A DNA stretch of 64,000 bases from Gonium pectorale (lineage: Eukaryota; Chlorophyta; Chlorophyceae; Chlamydomonadales; Volvocaceae), in the NCBI GenBank assembly GCA_001584585.1, contig LSYV01000053.1:602688-666687 (forward strand), given 5' to 3'. The position numbers and the translations under genes were made by a program. The notes beneath the pieces are model-generated. The model did not search any database. It had not been told where the DNA came from and saw only the letters and a program-made list of their open reading frames with translations. Shown here piece by piece: positions 1 to 12,100 of the stretch; within the stretch, counting starts at the first letter, position 1, and each line of letters starts with the position of its first letter.

Positions 1-158
1 CACCACACCACACCACACCACACCACACCACACCACACCACACCACACCACACCACACCACACCACACCACACCACACCACACCACACCACACCACACCA
101 CACCACACCACACCACACCACACCACACCGCACCGCACCGTACCACACCACACCACGC
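1..158. repeat. (CACCA)n pentanucleotide microsatellite
   Basis: Pure CACCA units fill about the first 128 bases, then degrade to CACCG/TACCA variants up to about 158. The repeat lies inside an intron of copy A: the 5' splice site after exon 64 is at 159-160 on the minus strand (GTGCGTGG), and the TGGTG-type repeat begins directly after it. The matching intron of copy B has no such array. It is not the TTTTAGGG telomere repeat of Chlamydomonas relatives. Confidence 0.95.
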
Positions 159-160
159 AC

Positions 161-3100
161 CTGATGATCGCCTTCCACTTGCTGGTCGCATTCATACCCC
201 GCTCACTGTCGGAACCTGCGTCCACCAACTCAAACGCTCAGCAGCGATTCATCGTGTGGGGTGTCGTCGGATGCCCCCGGATGTCGATCAAAGGCTGGAT
301 GGGCACGGCAGCGCAAATCTCCCAGTTGCGCACACCCTGCTCCGTCCGTCATCGTGACTTACCGTCCGTTTGGTTCCCTCCGCCCCCGCCAAGATCGGGC
401 GGCGCGCCAGTGCCGCCGGCGCCTTGCTGCTGGTCTGCCCCAGTGCCCAGAGCCCGAGACACAAGCCTCTCCACATCCAGCTCCAGGGGGAGCTGGCTCA
501 TCAGCTCCGCAATGCGGCGCCTCTGCGCGGATCGGGGCCAGCGGATGGGGTGGCCGGGGAGTTGAGAGAGCTATATCCAGGCCATGTTCAGGGTGCTTGT
601 CGCCCCGGCGGTTACAGACGGGGTCCACAGGTCTCCCTTCGCGTCGGTCAGGACATGATATAAGGCTTTACCGCATGAGTCACCGTGTCGCGTAGAATGC
701 GAGGACAGCAAGCGGCGTGCTAAACTATGGTCGCAATGCGAGAAGAATGGACCCGTGGGTCGGCAGGCAAAGTGTGCTCGCCGCAGCGCCTCAGTGACAG
801 CCTACCGGAAGGCGTGACGTCCAGTCGACATACGATACATGCCTCATACACATTGCCACAAGTGCGTCATCTCTGTAATTGTGTACCAGCTAAAAGTGCC
901 CGCAGGTGATGGAGCTGATGGGCCCAGGCTTTTGCTGCCCGAGCTACCATTGCTTGCACCTCGGCTCGCGGCCGGGCCGGGCATCTCACAAGATGTCCGT
1001 CAGTAATCGATAACTGAAAAAGCGAGGTGTTGGCTTCCGTTGGTGGCCGTCCTTGCTCCGGTCAGCCCGCAGTTTTCATGTTGGGCTTTCCCTCACCTCC
1101 TTGGTCACGCGCTTGAGGAGAGGGTACAGCAAGAGGAAGAGGAACCCCGCAACGATGACCCACAGCATGAGGAAGAGCACGATGTGCAGCAGTAAGATTC
1201 CTGCGCGTCGTACCACGCACAGTGCATGCGATAAGCGAGCCATTTGCTAGTAAAAAGAGCCACTTGATACGGCCTAACGGGCAAGCACACGCGGCGCAAA
1301 AGATTCAGTCCATATCACCTGGACTCAGGTCGAAGCCCTTCAACATCGGGACGGGGGACTGAGCCTCGGCAATCGGCAGGATATTGGGTAATAAAGAAGG
1401 GGGAACTGGCTTCTACATAGTACCCTAGTGACCGTAACAATAACCGTTAACGTGTCCGGTCACCCACGGGTGCCTGGCACTACTTACTGTTGAACAGGGC
1501 GACGATGCTGTCGTAATGCGCGTCCTCAATCTCCACGAGGCCATCCGAAAGGTCCTGCAGTGGGTGCAATAAGGCGGGGGCGAGGGCAGTCAGGGCGCCA
1601 GGTGACACGCCAGGTGATGATCGTCGATGCAGGTTGCATGCCCGGAAGATGGCTAGTCGCTAAGTTACGATGCTACGTGCTCAAAGCGCACCACGCGACA
1701 GAGGGAACTAGAGTACAGGGCTTGGCAGCCGCCCCCTCGACCGGTTGTGCAACCGCCTTGGCAACTGGCCAACGAGGGCTAACTGAAAGGAACAATGCCT
1801 GGGCCCGCCTTAGCAAGCAACTTCCGCAGAACAACAGCCCCCGTCCCCGGCAGACACATGCCGGGAACCTGGAGGAAAAAGAAACCCAACGGGGAGAAAA
1901 GGGGAAACACAAGAGACCGCCAGTGATTGCGCCGTCCAGGGGGATTGAGGGTGGGTGCTGAAGTAGCTGGCTGAGACCAAAACCATAAAAAGTGCAGGCC
2001 TGGAAAGGAGAAAGGCAAGTGGGCACGCGGTGCTCTGCGAAACGGCTTCCGCCTAGGATTATGCTCCGTCGATTCCCGGAGGGGGGACATGACACGCCGA
2101 AACAACCATAGTCAGGCGGCACTCTTCACCCTGCGCTCAAACTGCACTCCAATCTAGCCTCGCGGTGGTGCCAGAATCTGCACCTGTAATATCCGGTTGA
2201 TTTGCATGACGCTTCAAACGCCGGGCCGCGTGGGATTCCCACGGACGCGGCCCAACCGGAATAAAAGAGGCACGGCAGGCCACTCGGCATATGGCTCCGA
2301 AACAAACCATAATAAACCTTCGAGCGATAGTGAGCGGTGCTCTTCGACGACACATTGGAGATTACCGGTAATAGATCCAGCACCTCCAGGGAGATGCTGG
2401 ATGGAATCTCTATTGAGTTTGGAATCCACGGATCCGAGCTTACCACAGATCCCACGTTGTAGATGTAGTCAAAGTCCTCTGTGGGGTGCGAACCATGGGA
2501 CAAGACCCGAGCGACGAAGGGCACACGTCAGGCAGCGTTTGAGGCCGGGCCCGAGCAGGGCCCGATATGTTAGTTCGGCATAAGCGAACTTGACAAGGAC
2601 ACGTGGAGGCTGTTCAGGGCGGCCAACCAACATGTCCGGGCGCCGCGACCATTAGTGAGGCGGTCATTAATGCACATACACCCCCAACGCACAGCACTCA
2701 CACGTCCCTGCATCGCTGGGATGCCTGCGCCTTACCGTCGGCGAGGCCAGGAGGGATCGTATTGTTTGCGTCCGCCAGGGCCCCCACTTTGCTGAGGTAC
2801 AGCTGCATGATGGAGTCGATTCCGGTCCAGATGGACTGGTAAAACCGGTACTCGGGACCTGGGCACGGCAGATGCTCCTGCGGCAGTGGTAGTAGCCCAG
2901 TTGCCCTTATGAGACATCTTGCCGACGACAAAGCGGGACAGCCATAACATCTACAGCTCTTGGCCATCTAAGCCCAACGAAACCGCATACAGAACGACGC
3001 GATGGCCACCTTGCGGTTGTACGGGAAGATAGGGCAATGGCCGTACATCTCACTGCCGACATGCAAGCGGGCACAATTCACAATGTCACACACGCGCACC

Positions 3101-6100
3101 GGCAGCCGGTGGCACCGTCCGCTCTCGAAGAAGATTCTCGACAGCTTGTTTGTCGCGTGGGACAGGCCCTCGGCCACCATCGGAAAACGCTCGGTGCTGG
3201 GGCCTACACGGCGTAAGTTCGCCATGGCGGTGGATACATAACAGTCGTGGTAGATGGGCGGTGACCGTTGAGGGACATAACAAGATCGCCCATTGCTCAA
3301 GCGTGAGTAGATGCCGCAACTCACCCGCCGCCTTGTAGGCGTCACTGCCAAGCTGCAGCGTGAAGTAAGCGTCCCTGTTTCCGGGGTGGCAGAGCATCAC
3401 CTAACCGGTTAGGGCATTGACCGAATCAAAAGTTGTTTTACTAGAAGCTTAGGCTTCGCAGCATCGCTGCGGCCCGGGTAATAAACAGCTGTTCCGGTCT
3501 TCTTCCGGCTCTGCCCACAGGCGGACCGCAATGCTCGGGCAGTACACTCATGCTGTCAGCGCGCAGGAACCTGCGTCACGGCGTCGGCAACCTGGCGCGC
3601 TGGCTGCTGGCTGCTGACAGCCTACAAGCGTAGCTGCTCCCGCTTACTTGAGCGCTTTCCGCACACTCTGCAGGTCGGAGCGACGTGAGGGCAGCAGCGC
3701 AGGGTCGTCCACAACGGCCAGCTCCTGTCATGGCATGGAGATGGGGGTGGGGGTGGGAGATTCGGCACAGGTGGGCACACCGTGCAGTAGCGAAGGCCTC
3801 GAGGATCGGATCGAAAAAGGGGGCACCATGGACCTACCATGCTTTCGTGGACGCACCGGCCGCCAGGTCAGGGGACAGGCGGATGGCACGAGCTAGCAGC
3901 GGCTGCAAGCACCCCGCACCCCGCGTGTGCGGGCCCAGCTAGCTTCCCGCATCGAGTGCTGGTTTCAACTGCTATGGAATCCGGCGCTAACGAGGCGCCG
4001 GGCACGTGCTCACTCCCAAGCCGTCAGTGGCTCCCACGCGCGTCGATGCGCGCGTTATCCGCTACAGACCGCCACCCTACCTGACTGAAGAAGACCTGTG
4101 GGTGGCGAGCGAGGAAGGGAGGCAAAGCCATAATACATAACGTACCGGCGAGGAACAACCCGGCGGCGCACGCCCCGGGCGAGCAGGCAGGTACGGCAGC
4201 TACGGCATACCCACCGGCTAACAAACAGCAATAATGGTGTGTCAAGCCAGGATGTTACAAACCTGATGGAGGCGGAACAGACACTGTCCGCGGAGATGGC
4301 ACAGGTACAACCGATTTCCAGCCCCAAGCTCCTCTCAACACGCGCCCCCAATGCGCACGCGCGCCAACCAACGCAGCGAGGCGCCAACGGGGAGGGTGCC
4401 AAAGCAACTCCTGCGCCGACCTCCTGCCGACCCATGATCCCGTCGACCCGCCCACCAGTAACTCACCGTACGATACGCCCTGGCTGCCACGAAGTTGGAC
4501 ACCGAGTGCACTGCCACCACCTGAACCACGTCCTGCTTGGGCAAAGGGTTTGCGGTCACGTATTCGGGCTTGCTTGCAGCGTTCGGGTGTTCTTCTTGCT
4601 TGTCCTCTTATCTATCCTGCGTCAGCTGCAAGAAATGTGTCCAGCCACCTAGACAAGCGCCATGGGCTCGCTTGCAGCGTTCGGGTGGACACCAGAACGC
4701 TGTACGCACATCGTACCCGCCCTGGTTCCCACCCACTGTGGACCGTGGCAGCGCGTACCGGTACAAGTCACCCCGGACTTTGCTATGGTTTAAGAACGAC
4801 CATTCTTTGCTTGGGTACCGGCTACCGACGCGAAAGGGACAAGAAACGAAGCATAGTAACCTGGGAGGGGAGAAATGCCCCGGCAAACAGTCAGAAGCCG
4901 TTGGGTCATCGTCCGCCGGAACCCACCTTCATCTTGACCACCGCTGTCGCATACATGGCGATGACCTGCGGAACGGCGCGTAAACAGGAGTTGAGGACAC
5001 ATGGAGCGCGGCTCGCCGCGCGCACAAGCGACAGCTACCAGGCGCCCTGGACGGGGCCAGGCCGCAGCACGCAGCACGCGGGAGCTTGCAGGCGTTCGCA
5101 CAACCGCGACGGCTCGTAAGCACGTAACAATGTGAAGCCCCGGGCGGTGCTCGCGATGACGCCGTATGGCCTGCCTGTCCATTAACTGCGTCCCCTGCGC
5201 AGAGCCCGCCTGCCTGCCCTTAACGCAACGACCCCCAGCAGCGAGGCGGGACGAGACCCACGTGGGCGGACCACAGATATTGGGTAAATGCTGTAAGGCC
5301 GCGGCCAGAGGTGCTAAATGCAGGCATGGTAACCGCACATGCTTCCCGCCCGCTCTTGAGCGACCAACCGGGAGCCCGTGCGGCGCTGGCGTGGCCAGCA
5401 AGCGCGTCAATTGAGTTGCGTCAATGGGCTGCGTCCCGGGCACAGTGCCTGCCCTTTTTGAGCGTCCCCAGCAACGGGGTGAGGCGAGGAGACCCACCAG
5501 GGCGGACCACAGGACGAACGGCATCATCATGAGGCTCGTCTCGTGGCTGTCGTACTTGAGGGAGCGTTTGCTCTGCGCCCCGGCCCCGGCTGGCGCAGTC
5601 AGGCTGGCCGGGAGGAGGTTCACAAGGACTCCGCGCCTGCCGGGATGGGATCGGGCGCAACGCACCCAAGCAGTGCAACCAGGGGCGTCAGACACCGGGG
5701 AGGGCAGGCACAAGAACGCGGCACTCTGGATAGTGTTGCCGTCACGAACCCTGAAGTTAAGTGCAAGTTATGTCGCCATAGGTTGCTGTCGACCCCAGCC
5801 TGTGGTCTGGAGCAATGTCAACGATGCGTGCAGACCTGATACCAGTCGTACCCTCGTAGAGTCGGGGGCTTGGACGTGCTACACACGGAAGCTTGCTATG
5901 CGTTAACCGCGTGTCCGCGTACCCACCGGATCAGGAAGTGCCTGGCCCGCCTCGCCAGTCCACCCCAGCAGCCAAAGAGCCTGGCTAGCCCCCGCCACCG
6001 CCACCGGCGTGCATGGGTCCTGCCGCCGCCGTGCTCAGCCTCGGCGGCCACCTTGCGCTCCTTCTCCGAGAACACGTCCGTGCTGCCGCGTGTGCTGATC

Positions 6101-9100
6101 GCACCGCCTATGACAAAGCCGCCGCCGTCGCCGCCAGTATTCCCGGTGCCATTGTTGCGGTTGCGGCGGCCCGAGGGCACCTTGTCGATGGTCCCCATGG
6201 CGCCGCTGCCGCCGCCGCCTGCGCCGTCGGCAACGTTGAGTGTGGCGCGGCGTTTGACCTTGACCTCCAGTCCATCCCTGTCTTCATCGGCGTCGAGTGT
6301 GGCGCCTGCCCCGTCGTCCTCGCCGTCAGCGTCTTCCTCCTCATCCCCCTGTGAACACCAAACCGGGCATGGCGATGGGGTGGTTGTGGTTAGCCGGGGA
6401 ATGCGGGTAGGGAACCGCGAGTCTTTCGTGTCCCATCCACACGCACTGAGTCCATACTACAGCAGAAACCTGGCGCACTGCACGAATACGAAGCTGGGCG
6501 ACCTTCTTCCCTCCAGAATGCTATTCAGCCGTTCTGGGATCTCCCTAGCCCTGCAATATGCGCCTTAGCACCCGGCCAGTGCCCTCGCGTGAAGGGGCAT
6601 TGCATGCAGAACCCTCCGCCAGGCAGGCGCACGCAGCACCCGGCCTGCCAACCTACGTCGAGTGCGAGATTGGTGTTCTGGGACGCCAGAGCGCGTGTCA
6701 GACCCTGCGCGCAACCAGAGAGCGGCACAGCGAATCAGCTACCAAGAAGCGGAGTCGTGTTGCAAAGTTCACTGGCGTTTTCCAGTCTCTGCAATTTAGC
6801 GCATTTGGGACCTGTGAAAAGCGGGCGGGCCCTCTCAACTGACGCTTCCCAACCTCTTTAGCTCACTGCAGCTGGCTGCTAAGAGGTCACAAGGTATGCT
6901 GAGCTGAAGGTACCTAGGCCCGCACCGGCAGCTGGGCCGTAGGCTTCCGTGCATACAATTGCAGATGGACAGGCTCTGGGAGTGCCACAGAAGGTGGCGT
7001 TGGGGCCGTGCAGTTGAACGAGCAGCGCCAACCCAGCAGAAGGCCATCCATGAGGCCCTCCGGTTATCCTCAAAACCCCCCTCCCCGTGCTGCTAACCGC
7101 AGACCGGTACTCAACCGCGCCCACCCGTCCACAATCCCCGTATTGAACCCCGTGCACATCCCCGTGCACAACCTCGTACATATTCCTGTACATACATCCG
7201 TGCGCACCACGGGAATGACCAGGAAGGTGCTGTACAGTTTGTACCGCTGGGCCGCCACGGCGCGCAGAAGATACGCCACATACCTGTGGAGCGCGGCACG
7301 CAAACCAACGAACGGGAGCTAAGGTTCGGTCAAGGCGTACCCTGGCCCTGTACCCAAATGTTCCAGGGTAAGGCCTCGCGCGCTGTCTGCGCTGTGAAGG
7401 AGAGTACCGCCTACCCCACATGTGAGCGCATGGGGCGGGCCGTGCCGGGGGATCTACCGCCCTCCTCTGGTTGGCGGTGCAATAATCAGCAGTAAACTGC
7501 CAAGGAAGCCACCAGCGTTCGCTGTGTATTACCATGACCACCAGGTATGGACACAATATGGTATTGGCGTGAGCGAGTGGACGCGTTGTTCGGTGGGCGC
7601 AAGTGCAGGGTGCGATGGCGCATGGACGGCATAGTACTCACGCAGCGGAAAGGCAGCTGATGAAGGCCCCCTCAACAGACAGGAACACTAATTGCAAATA
7701 GTCCACCTGAGGCGGTATAGGATGGCATGGAGGAGCGAGGGGAACAATTCGTTCCGCTGCGAGCGGCAAGCTGTTGTAAGTGCATGGGAGCAACGAGTGA
7801 ACGAGCAAACGACCAGTGTCGAGGCGTTTTCCAAATGGTTGTCAGATGGGCAGAGATGGGGAGCAGGAGTGGCCGGCGCGGTATCGCTGGCTCGGGGCGA
7901 GGAAGTAGATTACAAGGGCGGCTTGGAAGGAGGGGGGGCCGCGCGACAGGATTGCAAAGGCCTTAAGTGAGGGCGCCCTGGGCTGGGCGCGCGTGCGGCT
8001 GGGTGTCCTCTGGGTTACGCGCCTCTCAGAGTCAGCCCACAGCTGCAGCCAGCAACAAGTCAGGCCAGTCAATGTGCTCCGGACCCGGCTATGAACCAGC
8101 TTCGAAACCGCTGCCACGAGGAAGTTGTGTCTGCCCGTATCGCCAGCTCACCGTCTTGGCGTCGTCCACCGCGACGTACAGGAGCGCGTCGAGGACCTGC
8201 GGACCGGCGAGGAGGGCGGAGATAGGGCGCGAAGGAACAAACCGCAGGCGTAAGCTGAGTTAGCTGAGCTGGGGCTTAGCCTCTTGTCAGGGACGAGGCC
8301 GAACAAGCACCGCGCCTGCACCAGCGGGCCCGTGGCCCGTGGAAAGGGTAGGGGATGCCCGCCCCCCGGCCCGCCCTTGGCCACACGTGTGCCCGGACGA
8401 ACGGAAAAACGGTTGGAGGTGGTGCGCTGCTTACGGCCTTTAAAGCCGTAGGTATCAGGTTCGATTCCTGGGATAACCCCTACTTTCGGGTGGGCAGAAA
8501 GTTCAAGAAAGCAAACCTGACTTGACAAAGGCAGTGGACCGAACGGCTCGTATTCCGCCGGGGGGACAGATCCCCAAAACCCTTTACCCTTTTAGATATG
8601 GTACACGGCGAGGCATGTACCGCACATGCCGCGGCGCACCGCCGCCCGTCATTTTCCAATGGTGCTCAGAGACATCTATGGAGAGAGAACCTCTGCGCGC
8701 CCCTTGCACACGCGCCCACCCGCCGCGAGGCGCGCCATATCTCGTGTCCGCTCTTCAAGAGAAACTGTCCCGCGTCTGTGTCCGCGACGGCGATGCCCCG
8801 TGCCGTCCAGTCCTCGTACGACTGCACTACATCCTTTGCCATGTTGTAAAATGCTGTACTGAAGTCCTGCACGAGGTGGGTACGCGGATGGCCGTCGGTC
8901 ATCAGTAGGCAAAAGGTGACGAGATTGAGTGCGTGTTGGCTTTCACAAGGGTTGCTTTGCCATGTGTACTCAACACCTCCGCTGGCCATCGGGGCTGACT
9001 ACCATGACGGGAGTGCGATGGAGCGATCCCAACTACGGTACCCGCCGCCGGGAGCACTCCCGTGTGGATGGGTCGCGGGATGCTCGCGCCCCATTGGAGT

Positions 9101-12100
9101 CGGTGCCATGCGCGCACCGGCGACTCACCCAGACGGTCACGTTGGTGAACATGTCGGAGCCGTCATCCGCTTTGCCAGACCACACCTGCGCCGGGCCAAG
9201 CAGTATGCGTGCTTCTGATGGTCCAACTGCAGCACTTCAGCGTCAATAGGCATACCTAAAACGACGACCCGGGGAGCAGTCCGAGGGCTAGGGTTCGACT
9301 TTTGGCCAACCCTTGGTGCACGTCAACAGACCCGCGAGCGCTAGCTGGAAGAGTAGTTACATCCTAGCTGCTGCGCCCCCCTGGGCTTATCGTCTCAACA
9401 ATCAGGTCGTCTCGGTCTGTCAAGGTGGAACAGCATGCCGCTGCCAGGAACTGCGCCCACCCACCCGCCATGTGCGGTAGTACAGCACTTCCAGGACGGG
9501 CGAGTCTCTCGCATGGTGCTTGTACAGGATCTCGTTCAGGCGAACCTGCCCGCGGGCGCAGTTGCGATGCACGGGAAGCTGTCGCAGATGTACACATGTA
9601 GCGGTGTATACTAGCGCGCACATATGCGAGCAATTCGATGTTGAAGCATATGAAGAGCACGTGCGGAGCAAAGCAACGTGACGGCCGGACACCGTGTGTG
9701 TATCCTACATGCGTGAGGCTTGCGCAAACATGTACACAGAACGACAGCCAGCATAACTTCCTAGCCGGCAGCCCCTGGGCCCTGCATGTGTGCGGGCGGG
9801 CGGGACGCCATGGACCGCTTGGTCACCGCTTCAGTGCATGAGCAGCATGACTGCATGAGGCACGCCGTGGGCGCGTCGTGCCGTACCTTGACCTCCTCCA
9901 CGTCGGTTTTGATCCGTCGGAGGAATCCCTGCAACCGGGTTGGGCGCACGGCTCATATGCACAATCGATTGCGCGTTAATTTGCATGTCCGTCCGAATGC
10001 TTTCGGCATGCCGCGCGCATTCGGCAGTTGCAGTTCCCTGCACACTGTGCCCACATGGTTAACGTTGAGGTCACACGACGCCGCGTTGGAGCAAAAGCTG
10101 CAGCAGCTGGCCTGCGTTGGTAGGTCGCAAAGCAAGTCCATGAGGAAAGCTGTGCTGAGCCTTACCGTTGCATTTGCAGGGGAATAAAGGTTGGGAACGG
10201 TCCTATTCCGGGATATTACGTCCAGAGCACGAACATCGGTCAGGATCTGCGCAGGGGCGCCGTGGAGGCAACTTCCAGCATTAGGCAATATACGACACCG
10301 GTAACCCAGCGGCAGTCGTACTGCGCCGGCAGCATGCGGCCTGCCTGTCTAGCTATCCTTAACATCGGTCTATTTATCAATATTCTGTCGTACCCGGTGC
10401 ATGTAGCGCTGCGACTGTCCGCTGCGGCCCAGCTTCAGCATGCTGAGGCGCTGCGACTGAATGGATGTGACGGTGAGGACGAAGCACACAATGTGGACCA
10501 TCACCAGCAGCCCCAGGACGAACAGCGCGTGCGCGCGGAATCGGGACTGGACCTGCAGTTGGCAGTTGGCGGTTGGCGGCGAAAGCCGCATCGTGTCAGT
10601 GGGCACCTAACGTGTGTTTGCAGGTCCGGCACAACGGATGGAGGCAGCAAGGAAGCGCTCGAGCGCTTGCCTGACATCCACGGGTTCCCACCTGCTGCGC
10701 CTGGCCACTGTCCATCATCTTGGCCAGCTTGCGGAACCGTTTGCCGCGCTTGTACTCGGCGCCGCCTCCCGCCCCTGCAGGCAAGCGGCGGTGTGTGCCC
10801 ACGCCCCATGGGTTGCGAGCGCGTTCCACCCTCATGAGCGCCAGGCGAGGTAGGTGACGAATGCCAGTGCTGCGCTCGTCCGCCAGCTTCAGTCCGAGCT
10901 GCCAGTCACAACCACAACTCACGCCAGAACAGGGCGGTGCCCGACAACCATGCGATAACATCCTAGGGCACAGACACGTCCTCTCAACGTGGCATAGCAG
11001 CAGAACGCTATGCCCGCTCGTGGCTAACGCGATGTCGTGCCCACGGCCCTGCCAGGCCAGGTTGGCGGGCCGAGCGCACCGAATCCGCTTGCCTCCACCA
11101 GCGCACCTGCACTCTGGCCAGACATGGCGCTCTGGCCGCCCTCGCTCGCAGCGTCGTCATCCGGGTACGGCCCGGGGCCGGGCCCGCCTGCGAGCCCATC
11201 CTCCTGCGGCCCCTGCTGCTGCTGGTGAGGCGCGAGTGCCGCTGCGGAAGGCGGGCGGCGGATCTCCGGCACCACCATCTCCGGTTGGACCGTGCTGCTC
11301 CCGCGTATGGCCGAGGCGAGCTGGGAGTAGCCCCGTTGCACCAAAACATCCTCGCCGCTCTGATCGGACTGCTCGTCCATCCCCTGCGCACACGCACGGC
11401 ACATGCACATAAAGCAAGCAGATGCGGTGCGTTTGGAAGATGGGCCATGCGGTGGTAGCTCTGCAAGAGCTCCCTCTGCGCGTGTCGACGTTGTCGTGTC
11501 CGTCTCAACGCCACACACACAGTCGCGGCAAGGAGCTGCGCAGTTGGTCTGGTCTGGTACGCTATGGCAAATTCCAGAGGCTGCCTGGATGCAGTGCCAG
11601 CGGCCAACGGTCCGTACCTTGCCGGCGTGTGCGATGGAGTTTTGGTAGTAGGCGCCTGCAGTGCATGTGGCAGCAGATCCACGCTCAGCACTCGTGCTCA
11701 CGGAGTGCTCGACCTTGCCATAATTCAAGCGGTGCAAAGCAATGCGTGCTCCAGCTGGCTGTCTGACGTCATCGGTTAGGACCTTGGCTAGACCGCCGAC
11801 CGCCACGCTGCATCAGTGACCCTGGAGTCACCCCAAGGCGTCAACGCGTCCGCTCGCGCCGACGAGCCGACCGCCCCGTTACGCCACATGCTGTAACGCA
11901 CCTTTGCTGACCACCCAACGCTCGGTCGCCTCCGAAATCACGCTCTGAGGTAATCAAAGCGATAGGGCATGTTGCAAGCAGCGGCGGCATGGGAAATGAG
12001 AAGGGCCAGGGATTAGGCTGAAGATGACGTGTGTGGTGGAGCCGCATGTGTAAGTAATATGGCCTTCCCGGGCGGTGACAGCAGGAACCTTTTCACAGCA

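Larger units (their letters stand above)
161..10552 (-). other. Copy A exons 41-64: C-terminal membrane/ectodomain module
   Basis: Exons: 41 10394-10552; 42 10166-10246; 43 9887-9928; 44 9465-9545; 45 9129-9185; 46 8720-8866; 47 8152-8196; 48 7642-7706; 49 7208-7283; 50 6657-6704; 51 5927-6348; 52 5498-5636; 53 4927-4965; 54 4467-4532; 55 4081-4095; 56 3648-3724; 57 3325-3374; 58 3100-3203; 59 2736-2877; 60 2444-2478; 61 1488-1554; 62 1097-1200; 63 363-522; 64 161-215. Helices: ALFVLGLLVMVHIVCFVLTV (41), LVFLSVEGAFISCLSA (48), MMMPFVLWSAL plus VIAMYATAVV (52-53), LHIVLFLMLWVIVAGFLFLLL (62). Exons 42-47 and 56-61 form two loops, probably extracytoplasmic. Exon 51 is an acidic/Gly-rich loop. 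The tail RRRIAELMSQLPLELDVERL follows. Confidence 0.82.

Noticed and set aside
1..158. Telomere or chromosome end
   Set aside because: The unit CACCA is not the TTTTAGGG/TTTAGGG repeat known in this group, and it lies within an intron whose downstream exon must be further left.
4790..5713. 307-codon minus-strand open frame in copy A
   Set aside because: It runs through exon 53, introns and part of exon 52 in mixed frames; comparison with copy B shows only the short exons are conserved.
6657..6704. Alternative donor four bases later (GTTGGC) for exon 50
   Set aside because: It gives phase 1 and breaks the frame into exon 51 in both copies; the GTAGGT donor keeps the frame.
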